This document shows positions 24,997 to 36,425 of a DNA stretch of 64,000 nucleotides, piece by piece. Below the pieces are notes generated by a model. It was given only the letters and a program-made list of their open reading frames with translations, did no database searches and was not told where the DNA came from. The position numbers and the translations under genes were made by a program. The stretch is from contig NC_058504.1 of the NCBI RefSeq assembly GCF_020382885.2, positions 11,770,519-11,834,518 of the forward strand, in the 5' to 3' direction. This DNA is from Scatophagus argus. Taxonomy: Eukaryota; Chordata; Actinopteri; Scatophagidae. Every line of letters starts with the position of its first letter. Within the stretch, counting starts at the first letter, position 1.

Positions 24997-27891
24997 CTAT
25001 CTTAGGCTGTTACTGTTGGGTTGTGATCCAGCAAGGCCGGGGTGGTCGGGACTGTGGCGGTTCTGGAAAGGGATAGACAGAGCAGTAACACGATGGTTTA
25101 TAATCAGCGGGTTGACTGAGGCTCCTGCACACTACGATTTACTCGTGTAGACGTGACATCTGTGCATGATGCCTACATGGAGGACATGGACCAAAAGCCT
25201 TGGCATATGCTCTTGAGCGAAGTGCGCAGAAATCTACATCCACATGAGTTCAGGGAGCCTGCACATCCAGTACATTCTGGAGTCCAATTAACTCAGAACA
25301 CTAACACGAACAAATTAGCTTTATATAGGCTTTCAGAGGGATCTGAAATGTCTATGTTTCATATACTGGGGAGATGTGAGTGCAATTATGCACTTGGTTG
25401 CAAAAATATGTTCTGTTCAAAAGGCCTTTCACAAACAATAAACTAATACACCTTTTGTTCAAAAGCCAAACATTTTCAGAGAAGGCTAAATTGTGCAAAT
25501 CATAGATCATAGCCAGATGGTTAAAAGTTAAAAAGAAAAAAAATAACAGCCAAATCCCCCAAAATCAAGCAATGTAGCTTTAAAGTTTAAACTTATTACA
25601 TTAAAACTGGAAATGTTTCAGGATTTCTTAGTTTTATGTATACATTTTAAGACAAAGTTTATGAATGGGTTTAATGTGGTTAAGGTCAAAATAAGGGTCC
25701 CTGATTGCTTTCCATCTCTGCCAAGAACTGCATTAGGACCAATCACAACACATAATAACTGAATTAGTAGGATCTTGATAGATTTACTTACCTTTTTCTT
25801 TTTCTTGTCTTTCTTCTTTTTCTTGCGGTCAGGATCATCATCTCTCTTTTTCTTTTTCTTCTTGGGATCAGAGTCTGATGGAGTTTCTGTAATTTCAAAA
25901 AAGAAGCAAATCAGTGGCCTGAGAACATGCATTGTGTGAAAGAGTTAAATTAATTACATCTTTGTGAACGTGCAGTTTATGTCATACCTTGTGGTAATGG
26001 GTCCTGTGGTCGATGGTGTTTGTGCTTGTGTTTGCTCTTCTTCTTTGGAGGCTGTATATGCATCAGTCTGTACTGCTCTGGGAGCTGAGAAAAACAAACA
26101 CAAAAACATGCATGCGTACTGAATGAATGAACGAAACAATGTAATTGAGAACTGAAGAACACGTCTCAGAATGCTCAAAATGCGCGTGTTTAGAGCTTGT
26201 GTGTGTTGTGTTTGATTAGTACCGGTCCTGTGTGTAGTCTAAAGCCTGTGAGAAGAGCGCCGGTCAGGGGGCTGAAGGAGTTCCCACACACGGGAGGTTT
26301 ATCGATGAGAGAGCGCAATGAGCTGCCGTCCTGAGTTCCCGGACAGTCGATCATACCTGCGGCAGAGAAAAGAAAGGACAAGATAAAAATATAAGCCACA
26401 AAAGATAAATCATAAACAAAGGGAGCTGGGGCTTGTTGTTAAGCTGATATAATTTTTACTACACACTTTGCTATTGTTTGGAATTTACAAAACAGCTCTG
26501 AACCACAGCGATGCACTCAGAGACTAGCCTTACATTTGTATGTATTCACATGTATGTCAACATCTACTGTTAAAGCCATTTATATCCATAGACAAATGGT
26601 TTGAGATGATTTGAGTTTGTCCATTTGACTTGCTAAGAATATGCAGTTTCGCGGTGACTGTGGCTTTGGAGGTCATCCATTTAACTGACTGCTCCTGTCT
26701 AGGTGTCAAAGTGTCCCTGATAGAGACTAATTGACACTAATCCCCAAGTTTCAACTGGTGAGCAGGCCATCGTTTTCTGTGGCAGATACACTGCCATTAG
26801 TGCGCAAATTGTAAAGTGTTATGTACTTTCAAGATATAAAGGACTATATACATTTAGTCTAGGTCAAAGGTCAAATGAAGCTGTTTTTAATACTTCAAGT
26901 GTTGCTGGAGTTTTGACACTTCAAGCTTACTGCCACTGGGCACAAGGTTAACTGTGAGGTGAATTTATATGAACAGCCACCACAGATGAAAATCACTTGG
27001 AAACTAAGGTCCTACACTGCAAATTAATCATTGCCTTGCCTTTATTATTTTTAAGAGGCAGACGTAGCCTACATCACTCATACCTGGCGGTAATTGCACA
27101 TTTGTTTCTACGCCAAACCCACCTGGTAACTCTGGTAGGAAGTTGCTGAGCTTCTCCTTCACTTTCTTCCCGCAGAATTTGTTGTAGGCATGTTCCAGGT
27201 TGTAATGCGTGATGAGGTTGGTGTTCCCTGTTAATTCGTTTCCCACTGAACAAACACATTCATATCAATGTAATCCATGCAAACGCCACAAGTCTTGTCA
27301 CGTTACTAACTTATACATTTAGCAAATTAGGTATTCCAGCAAAAATATATCTCTTGCTGACCATTTCCATCCAGTGCTAATGTTAGTTCAGGGATGCTCA
27401 TTATTGAAATTTCAATTATATAACGTTTAAAGATATTAAAACATATGAAACGCTGTTGGAAAACATAAAACACAATCCTACCGCTACAAATCAGGTAGGC
27501 TAATACTGGTAATTAGCTTAAACAATATTTTCAGTAGCACGTATCTTGCTGGCTAACATTAGCTAGCATTGTTTACGAACTGGATAGCAACCTCTGAAAA
27601 CAGCTCAGCTCTTTCTTAAAATTGACAAATAACACTCAAATAATAAAGTAGTTGTAATAGTCCAACAATACCAGGAAGCTCCCGCAGTAAGTAGAAAGGT
27701 TCATTCATGGCTCCAGGTTTGCGCAGAGCAGGCCCTTCATCCCCGAGCTGCGGTGGCATCTGCCCCGCCATGGAGACTTGATTCTGCGTCAGAGGCGGCG
27801 GCGGTTTCCCTGGTCCGAAACCCAGAGACGACGAGCCGGGCGGTCCCGGAGCTTCATTTTGCCCGAACAGAGTTGAAAACATTTCCGTCAT
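24997..27891 (-). CDS. med19: Mediator complex subunit 19 (6 exons)
   Basis: MED19 is a head-module-associated subunit of the nuclear Mediator complex that links transcription factors to RNA polymerase II. Coding exons in transcript order: 27672-27891, 27123-27245, 26223-26356, 25988-26084, 25792-25886, 24997-25062. Phases match throughout and give 244 residues, the same as human MED19. Landmarks in order are MTEMFSTLFGQ at the start, a proline/glycine-rich stretch (GFGPGKPPPP), the conserved core LTGNTNLITHYNLEHAYNKF and CGKKVKEKLSNFLPELPG, SLRSLIDKPP, GFRLHTGPLPEQYRLMHIQP, and a lysine-rich C-terminus ending NRHSPDHPG...NSLR. I chose the ATG giving MTEMF because fish orthologues begin this way; an in-frame ATG 17 codons upstream exists. 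The last exon codes only 21 residues and is too short for ORF calling. Tandem with pmf1, tail to tail with slc43a1. Confidence 0.95.
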
Positions 27892-28139
27892 ATCTATCGC
27901 GAATAATACATTTATGTGTAAAGAAAAAGCCGGTTTCTTCAAGCGTATAGCCTGCTACTTCTTAGACTGGAGATCACCGTGAAACCGTCCAAGTGTCAAC
28001 TACTCTACTCTGCACTTCTTTGTGGCATTATTTTCATGGCCCGTGTACCGTAATACCAGACAGAAACACGCACATTACCATAATGACTGCTGATGTATAG
28101 TCACTGAGCTCTCAAAACATGTTTCCCCAAGGTTTGATG

Positions 28140-28145
28140 TTTATT
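28140..28145 (-). terminator. Candidate poly(A) signal of pmf1
   Basis: AATAAA on the minus strand, about 80 nt after the pmf1 stop and about 250 bp upstream of the med19 start codon. The med19 promoter must fit in this short gap (about 27.9-28.1 kb). Confidence 0.5.
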
Positions 28146-28223
28146 TTCAGAAAGGCATAGTAGATATAATCAATATGTACAGTTAAGTTAGTCGATATAT
28201 CTGCAGGTCAAAGCATTTGAAGA

Positions 28224-30395
28224 TCACACATCAAAGACGTCAGCAGGGCAGAGAGAAGATGCCAGCCTTTCAAACTCTGAGACTGATGCCTAAAAGTGAA
28301 AGGTAGAAAAAAAATACACAAAAACTGTTAGCACCAAAACCTACTAAAACCAACTTATTTTTTGTATTTCTACTGATCCTGTAGTTTTAGTATCTTTTAG
28401 CTCTCAGCCACAGCCGGCAGACAGTGGCTTCGTTCAAACTATGCCCATATCATGTTGTTTCTCCTTCAATTTTTAGAACATCACTCCCACTTACAATATA
28501 CAGAAGTTATTCAGCCCCAAGGAATAAAATGCAGCTTTTGATAAATACTGTTAAATTATGCAGCTATTACAGAATTTGTCATGCTAATTAAAAGTGTATG
28601 TTTTCTATGCATTTGTAAAAGAGCTTTGGAGTATTCATTTCCAGGTGACATCAATGTCAAAAGACTCAAGCATTATCTTATACTTATTTACTAATGCACT
28701 ACCTTTGTGACTGTAACAGTAAACATGTTGAACATTTTTTAAAAATCTTCCATTGTTTCTATCTCACCTTCCATTCCTCAACAGCTGTAGAAATACGATG
28801 TTCAGTCTGAGCAATATTCTCTCGACCAGCCCTAACTTTCTGTGCTAGGGCAGCATTCTCTGCTTGAATCTTTTTCAACTCCTGTCGCATGTAGGCCTCC
28901 TGCTTTTGATAATATGGCATTAAAAAGCTGCAAAAGTCCTGCTCAGGAACCCCACTTGGTCGCCTGAAAGAACAAGTGAGAAGACAAAGAATTAAAATGT
29001 TTTGCATTTTAACCACGTCGCAAAACGGAAATATTACAGTAGTGATATACAGTGAAATTAAGAAAGGTAAAGCCCCTACACTCCAGTGTAAATGTTCATA
29101 CAGTATGATGTTCTTTAGTGATTAACACAACAACACAGAGGCAAATTACTGGTACTTCAACCCAATAACTGCCCACAAAGGTCCCCTGTGCATCCAACTT
29201 TATGCACCTTGCTTTGAAAATGCGTGGGAATGTGCATTGTGAGTACATTTTAAGTCTTCAAATATTTATGACTAAAATGTTTCACCAACAAACAACACTA
29301 GAATTATTCTATTAACTAAACGAGGGAGCAATAAAGAGAAAATCTACAGTTAACGTTCAGAGACACACAAAAACACATCAGATCCAAATGCAAGTCAGAC
29401 GGCTAAGATCTGCTATATTTTTGGTAAGAAGAGCAAACTTACTACTTTGTTTTTGTTACAGTGTGTTTGAATGAGTGGTGGTAAGGGGAGCAGGTGGCTG
29501 TCAGCATTCACATGTTCTGTTACTGGGAAACTGAGAGCATGTAATCAAAAATACTTGACATGAAACCAGCAGATCAGTTCATTAGAGAGAAAGCAGAGGG
29601 TGCAACAAGGTGAAGAGTATTTAATGCTGCGTACTGACCATGCAGGGTTTGGGTTGTTCTTAGCAGCCCGCTCCAGTTTGTCCAGCTCATTCAGTTTGAC
29701 ATCTAACCGGCCTTCTTCAATCAATCTGCTGAGGTCTTCCTTCACATACACAGACACAGGCATTCATGTAAGCAGGTGAAAATAAAAGCAGGAAGGCCAG
29801 TAATAGGTAATGCAAACAACAAAGCATTAGATCTTCCATATGTTGCTTATTTTGTTCAAACAAACACCTGTATAGCCCTCCGCAGCTCCTCTATGAACTG
29901 CTTGTGAATGCTCTCCATCCTCTGTGGGTTCTTCTTGTACAGCGGACGAAATGTGCTGGCAAATCTGTTAAAACTGTAAGTGATAGCAGTATCAGATAAA
30001 AGTGCAGTCAAGTGTGGCTACTAACTTAGCACTTAAATGACTAATTAATCAATTCATAAGTTGATCGATGGACTGTTGCTGGACTGTTATTTGGACAAAA
30101 GCAACCTGAAAGCGTTGTCTCGGAACCTTTTACTATGTTCATACATTTATTTTTTTAGTTACCTGGCAAGGTCGATAAACTTTTCCAGGCTCTTCTGCAT
30201 CACTTTGTCGAATAGCTTCAACCTGTTATGCCGAGCTTCCGTCTCCTCGGACGGCTTACAAACTGGTCCAGCGTTTGGCAGCTGTGATGGAACTTCGCAT
30301 GCGGCTTCATTAGTCTGGTTTTCAGTGGGGTCTTTAACACACGACGTTATATTATCTGCTTTCTCATTTTGTGTTGACATTTCGCTTTGCTCCAT
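28224..30395 (-). CDS. pmf1: Polyamine-modulated factor 1 / NNF1, MIS12 kinetochore complex subunit (5 exons)
   Basis: PMF1 forms the MIS12 complex with MIS12, DSN1 and NSL1 and helps anchor microtubule-binding proteins at kinetochores. Exons in transcript order: 30163-30395, 29868-29973, 29639-29739, 28768-28963, 28224-28289; all phases agree, giving 233 residues (human 205). The family pattern is clear: RLKLFDKVMQKSLEKFID, then SFNRFASTFRPLYKKNPQRM, HKQFIEELRRAIQEDLSRLI, EEGRLDVKLNELDKLE and NPAWRPSGVPEQDFCSFLMP, followed by a coiled coil (about residues 165-210) with heptad-like QELKKIQAENAALAQKVRAG. The N-terminal 45 residues are acidic and poorly conserved. The final exon codes only 21 residues. 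Head to head with tmx2 and tandem with med19. The assignment rests on collinear motif matches to human PMF1. Confidence 0.92.
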
Positions 30396-30428
30396 TTTTT
30401 AGCTTGCCCCTGTTTACGTTTCGCAGTA

Positions 30429-30437
30429 CCCGCCAAA
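30429..30437 (-). promoter_or_regulatory. E2F-like site, pmf1 side
   Basis: CCCGCCAAA on the plus strand, TTTGGCGGG on the minus strand, which matches the classical E2F consensus. It lies 34 bp upstream of the pmf1 start codon, fitting a cell-cycle-regulated kinetochore gene. Binding is inferred from the motif only. Confidence 0.5.
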
Positions 30438-30484
30438 TCTACGGCGAGTCGGAGCGCCCAGAAACGACGAAAATGTTGGAGTTC

Positions 30485-30494
30485 GCGCATGCGC
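30485..30494. promoter_or_regulatory. Palindromic NRF1 site
   Basis: GCGCATGCGC is a perfect match to the NRF1 palindrome, common in bidirectional housekeeping promoters. It sits midway between the two start codons. Confidence 0.7.
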
Positions 30495-30579
30495 CGTGCG
30501 ATACGACGCTACTCCAGTCGGTTACCTCAGCTGTCACTCTTCCTCAAACTCCTTGAGGTCGACTGACGCTTCTGGCAAC

Positions 30580-33500
30580 ATGGCTCTTATCACAGGACTC
30601 TGCACTTTCTTGTACCACTTACCTCAGATTTACAAATGGCTACTGAAACCGTATTATATCGCCCAGCTCGTCATGACAGTCGCCTTCCTGGTGGTCCGAA
30701 AAGCTCCCGGGCTGTGCGAGCACCTGGCGACCCAGCGAGAGGACGGCAACTCCTGCGACTTTGACTGGGTGAGCATGGAGCCTGGTGGAGATAGTGTTGC
30801 CTGCTGCTAAATGTGGCGGCGCGTGGGTCGTTGCTGTAAGATGAGTTAACCCGTTTACTCACTTATCAAAAGTTGTTTTGTGATACGCGTGTTTTTGTGT
30901 TACAGAGAGAATTGGAAATTCTCATGTTTCTCAGTGCAATAGTGATGATGAAGAACAGGAGAGCAAGTATGTGACTTCCCCCCTCCCCCACACATATTCT
31001 CTCTCTCTCACACACACACACACAAATGCATGCATAGGCATCAATTTGTTTACACTGTAAACAGTAATTAAAACTCATCTTTAACCTAAACTACAGACAG
31101 CTATGTGACCATGTTTATTATCCTATCTAACAATGACACTGGGTATGTTTGTCCTGTAATGTGCAACTGTTAAACTTCAACCAAGTAGGTATTTGTGACC
31201 TAATGTGTAACTGATTCAGATATACAGAGAAGTCCCGCAGCAAGAAGAAAACAGGAGGGGCTTTACTAAAAACTTTGCTTTATTGTGTAAACACTACACT
31301 GCCTCCTTCTGACCTTGTATCAAACGTGTAAAGACTTTTTACCCCCCTCCTTCTCTGCTGCCTGCATTGTTCCTATCTCACTCTTCCTTAGTCACACTGG
31401 AGCAGCATGTAGGCAACTTGTTCCTGTTCAGCAAAGTGGCCAACGTCATCCTCTTCTTCCGGCTTGACATTCGGCTTGGCATCCTTTACCTCTCATTGTG
31501 TGTCGGTTAGTGGCCTTGTAATCCTTTTTTTTTTTTTTTTTTTTTTTGCAAATACTGACCCACTACTGATTACAGTTAAGTTATGGGAAAGGATATTTAC
31601 GGAAAACTGTCTTCCATCGAGGAGGACAGATTACAGTAGTGTTCCTCACAAGCAGCAGGGTGCCAGTCCCATCACCTACACCTTAAAATGGGGTTAAGTC
31701 ACACCAGTACAGAGGTGGATCCCCACACATTTGATCTTGGAGTCACTTTTGTTTGTAGGTGGCAGCCTGAGCAGGCAGCAGTCTCACTGATTTGTGACGT
31801 TTGTTGTGTAAAATAGCTCATCTGTTCCTTTTTTCTGTGATTTATTCAGGTATTCATTTTAATAGTCTTAGCAAAGATAGTCCCTGTTTCACAGTAAAAG
31901 GACTTGAAGGACCGTATTTATTAATTGTCATAGCTTCAGAATTTTTTTAAAAGAATACATTTAGCCATTGTGTTCTTCCACTGGGAAGATGTAAACTTAA
32001 TAGTCTGTTTATCGTTGCCTTGCCTCCAGCATTCGTCATGACCTGTAAGCCACCTCTTTACATGGGCCCCGAGTACATCAAGTACTTCAGTGATAAGACC
32101 ATAGATGTGAGTATTACACTACTGACTGTTCTGAATGGTGTTCAAATGTTAAAAATAAATTTCTTAAACATGATTTGGATGCACAGTATTTCCCCAGGCC
32201 TGTGATATGTTAAGTAAAAGCTGAAAACTGAAAAAACAAAATTACTCAGAGAATTACTTAGAGGTTTATGGGATCATCAAGTATTCATATGCAATTTAAT
32301 AAGAACACAAAGATGCAAGCTTTTTAGGTTGTTTTCTTTTAGTGACAACCGGCTGCACAGTGCAAAGTTTTTGCAGCGTTTTGTTTGCATTTTGTCCATC
32401 GAACACAAACAGCCAATTATAATAACAGCATGCCAGTTAATATGTTAACTGAATGTCAGACATTTGAAATTGAAAAAGATGTTAAACTCACCTAATTGAC
32501 AATGTGTGTGAGTGAATGATGGAGATCCGTGTGATGTGTTCTTATCTAATGTTGTGTGACTGAGTCATTAGGAGGAGCTTGAGAGAGACAATCGTGTCAC
32601 CTGGATTGTCGAATTCTACGCCAACTGGTCCTCCGACTGCCAGTCTTTCGCTCCCGTCTTTGCCAACCTTTCGCTCAAGTAAGACATCAGGAAAAGGGAG
32701 GCCTTCTAGTAATTAAAATACGTCTTAGTCAGATACATTTGACATCTTTTGTAAAAAAAGATATGGTTGTGATTGGCTCAGCTGGGTGCAAGATAACATA
32801 CTAGTTAAATACACATGTTTCACTATAAACTTATAAATTATCAGTCAATACTAAGTTTAAAACAAATAAATATCGATGCTGCTGAGCATTCCATATGCTA
32901 TGATTGTATTTTCCGGGTCACTCCACATGGTTTTTGATGTCTTAGATGTGAAATGTAAATTAATTTATTTTATTTAATACCAGCTTGCATTCCATGCTGT
33001 ATTTGTCTAAATTTTACATGTTTAAAGTCTGATCAGAATGGGCTGTAAATTCTGATTCTGAGACGATTCCCTCAGTAGTCACAGTTACTGTCGGATTTAA
33101 CTGCAATGTTTTAGCTCTGCAAAAGACTTGAAGTTAAATGCTCTCCAAAATGGACACCTATTGGATGTTTCACCTTTGACTTGAGGCCCAAATGTCTCTC
33201 CCATACGTCCTGCAGGTACAACTGTGCTGGACTCAGGTTTGGGAAAGTGGACATCGGACGTTACGGAGAGGTTTCAGAGAGGTCAGTCATTTTCTCTGCT
33301 CACCCAATTTGCTGTCTTTAACGACGTAGACTTAATTTTAATAACACAATTTCTTTTTTTTTTTAAATGTTTGACAGATTCTATCAGCACAGGTATTGAT
33401 TGTCCCATGAATTATTTCTGAACAGGTACAAGGTTAGTACTTCTCCTCTGGCTAAGCAGCTGCCTACACTGGTGCTTTTCCAAGGGGGGCGAGAAATTAT

Positions 33501-33833
33501 GAGACGTCCAATGGTAGACAACAAAGGGAGAGCTGTATCTTGGACCTTCAATGAGGTAAGTCTGTCCATAAGAGACATGTACTGAGCAGGTGTTGCATGA
33601 AACAGCCTCACACTCACATATAAATCCTAATATGAAACGCATGTGATCCCCAGGAGAACATTATCCGAGAGTTCAACCTCAATGAGCTCTTCCAAAAATC
33701 CAAGAAGCTTAACAAAGGCCGCGGTTTGAAAGAAGAGAAGCAGAACGGCTCTCAGCCAGAGGAGGGCAGCGATGAGCTCTATGGTGAAGCTGACAACCCA
33801 GAGCAACCCAGTGAAAGCAAGAAAGACCAGTGA
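30580..33833 (+). CDS. tmx2: Thioredoxin-related transmembrane protein 2 (8 exons)
   Basis: TMX2 is an ER membrane protein with a thioredoxin-like domain, found at mitochondria-associated membranes. Exons: 30580-30768, 30906-30966, 31392-31505, 32030-32106, 32572-32678, 33216-33281, 33426-33555, 33654-33833; phases match and give 307 residues (human 296). Visible parts are an N-terminal hydrophobic segment, further hydrophobic segments ([25 protein letters not shown]), the conserved [15 protein letters not shown], then the thioredoxin fold [13 protein letters not shown] (residues 158-170), [11 protein letters not shown] and the cis-proline region [12 protein letters not shown]. The usual CxxC is SSDC (167-170), as in human SNDC, so only one active-site cysteine is present. 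The C-terminus KKDQ is a KKxx ER-retrieval signal. Shares a promoter with pmf1 and is tail to tail with zdhhc5. Confidence 0.96.
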
Positions 33834-33974
33834 AATGAGGGGGACGCTGTCTTTTTCTTCCAACATTGTCATGCTTCACATCACTGCAGAGTCTAGATTA
33901 TAATGGAATTAAGAGAAGAAAATAGATTTAACCTCTGCTAGATGTCATTCCTACACAAAGTCTTTACTGTGGAA

Positions 33975-33980
33975 AATAAA
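33975..33980 (+). terminator. Candidate proximal poly(A) signal of tmx2
   Basis: AATAAA about 140 nt after the tmx2 stop. A second AATAAA at 34264-34269 would give a longer 3' UTR reaching the zdhhc5 3' end. Confidence 0.5.
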
Positions 33981-34263
33981 TACCAAGACCAAAAAACAAA
34001 ACAAAACAAAACCAGACCAGCTGGATGTTCCCTGTTCTGACTGGGTATGACAGCATGGCATGAAATCAAAAGATAAGCAATAATTTGGCGACATTTTCTA
34101 ACAGACCTTAAGTTATTTGAGAACAAATGCCTTTTTTTGTAATATTTAATTTTTGGCTACTTACAGCAACACATCATTACTGCATGTAAATGTTTACTGC
34201 CTGTTTTATGCAATTAGTGCGTTTACTGATGTCTCACATTTCAAAACCAAAGACGAGAGCTGA

Positions 34264-34269
34264 AATAAA
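34264..34269 (+). terminator. Candidate distal poly(A) signal of tmx2
   Basis: AATAAA on the plus strand, followed by T/TG-rich sequence. The minus-strand zdhhc5 signal at 34318-34323 is about 50 bp away, so the two transcripts would abut or overlap. Confidence 0.45.
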
Positions 34270-34317
34270 AAAGATTTAAGATTCGTGACACTTAAGGTTT
34301 TTCATCAGTTTGACCTT

Positions 34318-36425
34318 TTTATTCTGAGAAGACATCTTTTTAAAAATTCTTTGTAAGGCCATTTTGGAAATGTCTTTAATGTACTCGTTAAAGATATTTG
34401 TGAAACTCGTTCCATTCATCACAGCCCACAACAGCGACAGTTTATCTCACATAAAACTATACTTACTATACCCACATGGTTTCAAATTGTTCATTGGCCA
34501 CCATTCATGGCCAGAGCAGGAAGAAAAGTTAACACAGATTCTCTTTATCTCAATACGACGGCTGCTTGTGCCATTAATGCTTCTTTTCTTGTTACCATCC
34601 ACACATGAACCCACATTTGGACATTTGATATGATCAATATTCTCACAACTATGCACACCAGCGAAGCATTCGGCACGACAAACAAAAAAAAAAAAAAAAA
34701 TCAGATGCACACTGAAGACATAGCCTGGGAGAGTTGAAAACACAGAACACACTCATTTGGGTTGGACAATGATAACTTGTGTGATTCAAGTGTATCCCCC
34801 CACCCGCCCCAAAAAAAGATGTGCTACATTCAGCCAGCTTTGACATTCTACTGCATATACTACTGTGGGCTTTAACAGAATTAAAAAATAATAATAAATA
34901 AATAAAACCTTTACTGTAATGCCCGATTCTGAAAGATGCACCTCCCTTCCTGTAATCAATCCTTTCTCAACATGGGTGTGTGCTGGAAAAAAAAAATAGA
35001 ACTGTAACTTTACAGAGTTTTTTTTTTTTTTAAAAAAAAAAAAAAGAAATAAAAATCTTACATTTTTTCCTCATTAAAGTGTAACAAAAAAAATGTGCTT
35101 GCTTCACTATGAATGGTTTCAAGGTAAGAAAATTATAACAGTATCTAAATGCACACCAGTCCCTCTTTAAAAAGCTTTTCAGTGGCATATTGCATTTACA
35201 ATTTCATTTATATAATCTTTTATAATAAAAAATATTCATATTTCATTTCTCAAAAAAGAAAGAACAAACTGCGAGAGAAACTGTTTTGAAATTGTGTCCA
35301 AAACTACAAGGTTGTCTTGTCTGATGAAATAAATAAGCCCTTCCCTCGCTGCCCCTATTTGGCTGGCCATGTGTTAAAGGTTTAAGTTTTGCTAACATCT
35401 TGACTGACTGACAGACCAAACACTACGGAAAAGAAGAAAAAAAAAAACAGCAAAAAAGACATAAAATGATCTTAAAGCTACAAACAGATTTTGCATAATG
35501 TCTCTAGCATAAACGTTACAAGCGTACATCCCACAAAGATGCTTGTGCTGCAATTGTGATTCAGAATTTCTTTGTGGCTTTCAAAAATTAAGCTCCATCA
35601 TTTGCCTCTAAGCCGTTCACCTAAGGATCATTATTCTCTTTGGACGATGTCAATTCCAGTGAGGGCTCATGAGCGGCTGATGCAGCCATTAAATATAAGC
35701 AGGCAACTGATCGGAAATCGCTTCCATGAATAATGGTACACCTGCCACCCTCATCAAGTCATCTTCAATACCCGACAATTTGACCCAATAATAATCTGAA
35801 ACATTTTATACATTTATATAAAACAATAATAATAATAAAAAAAAGATTTATAAAACTAAAACGATACTGTTAACAGGTCGGACTCATCTCTCCGTGACAC
35901 TTGTCGATAAACAGGTTATGTGGTCCATTCGGACAGAGAAGGAACAGAACAGTCCCGAATCCTCACCACTTAGAATTCTGAATCTACTGGATGAAGGCCG
36001 TCCTTTCCAAGGGTCAAACACAGTGGTCAATACTCTGTGCTAATGTACCAAAGTAAAACAGTAAATCACTGAATAGCTATGTGTGTTCAATACACATACC
36101 TGTACCCAACCGTGACGATGCAGTCATATCAGCCTGTGGCTCACAAAGTCTCTAAATGGAGAGGATTTGATCCCATGAAGAATCAAGTGTCTCCTTTTAC
36201 TCTTTGTTCAAATCTGAAAGGCTAACAGTGACGAGTTGCCAGTGGCGTTACAAAGATACCAAAGGGAGTACCAGACAGGCCTGCTCCTTTAGTCTGTTGC
36301 AGCAGAGAGCAGTCATTTTTCAGGGGCCTGCAGTCATGAATAATATCCAGCTCAGGTAAATGCAAGTAGTCCAGTCACTTTTTCTCCACATCTCCTTGTG
36401 AAAGACCACGAAGGATGTCTGTCAC
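34318..36425 (-). other. 3' UTR of zdhhc5
   Basis: A stretch of 2.1 kb between the zdhhc5 stop and a minus-strand AATAAA at 34318-34323. It is AT-rich with A/T homopolymers (for example about 35018-35045) and shows no other gene. No other minus-strand hexamer was assigned, so a shorter UTR is possible. Confidence 0.5.

Larger units (their letters stand above)
30396..30579. promoter_or_regulatory. Bidirectional promoter of pmf1 and tmx2
   Basis: Only 184 bp separate the pmf1 ATG (minus) from the tmx2 ATG (plus). The interval is rich in CG dinucleotides, lacks a TATA box, and contains a palindromic NRF1 motif and an E2F-like motif listed separately. Both transcription start sites must lie inside it. 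This is typical of divergent housekeeping gene pairs. Confidence 0.8.

Noticed and set aside
33379-33393. Possible 15-nt in-frame microexon in tmx2 (AG before, GTATTG after)
   Set aside because: It would leave a following intron of only about 32 bp, too short to splice, and direct joining of 33281 to 33426 reproduces the conserved [11 protein letters not shown] exactly.
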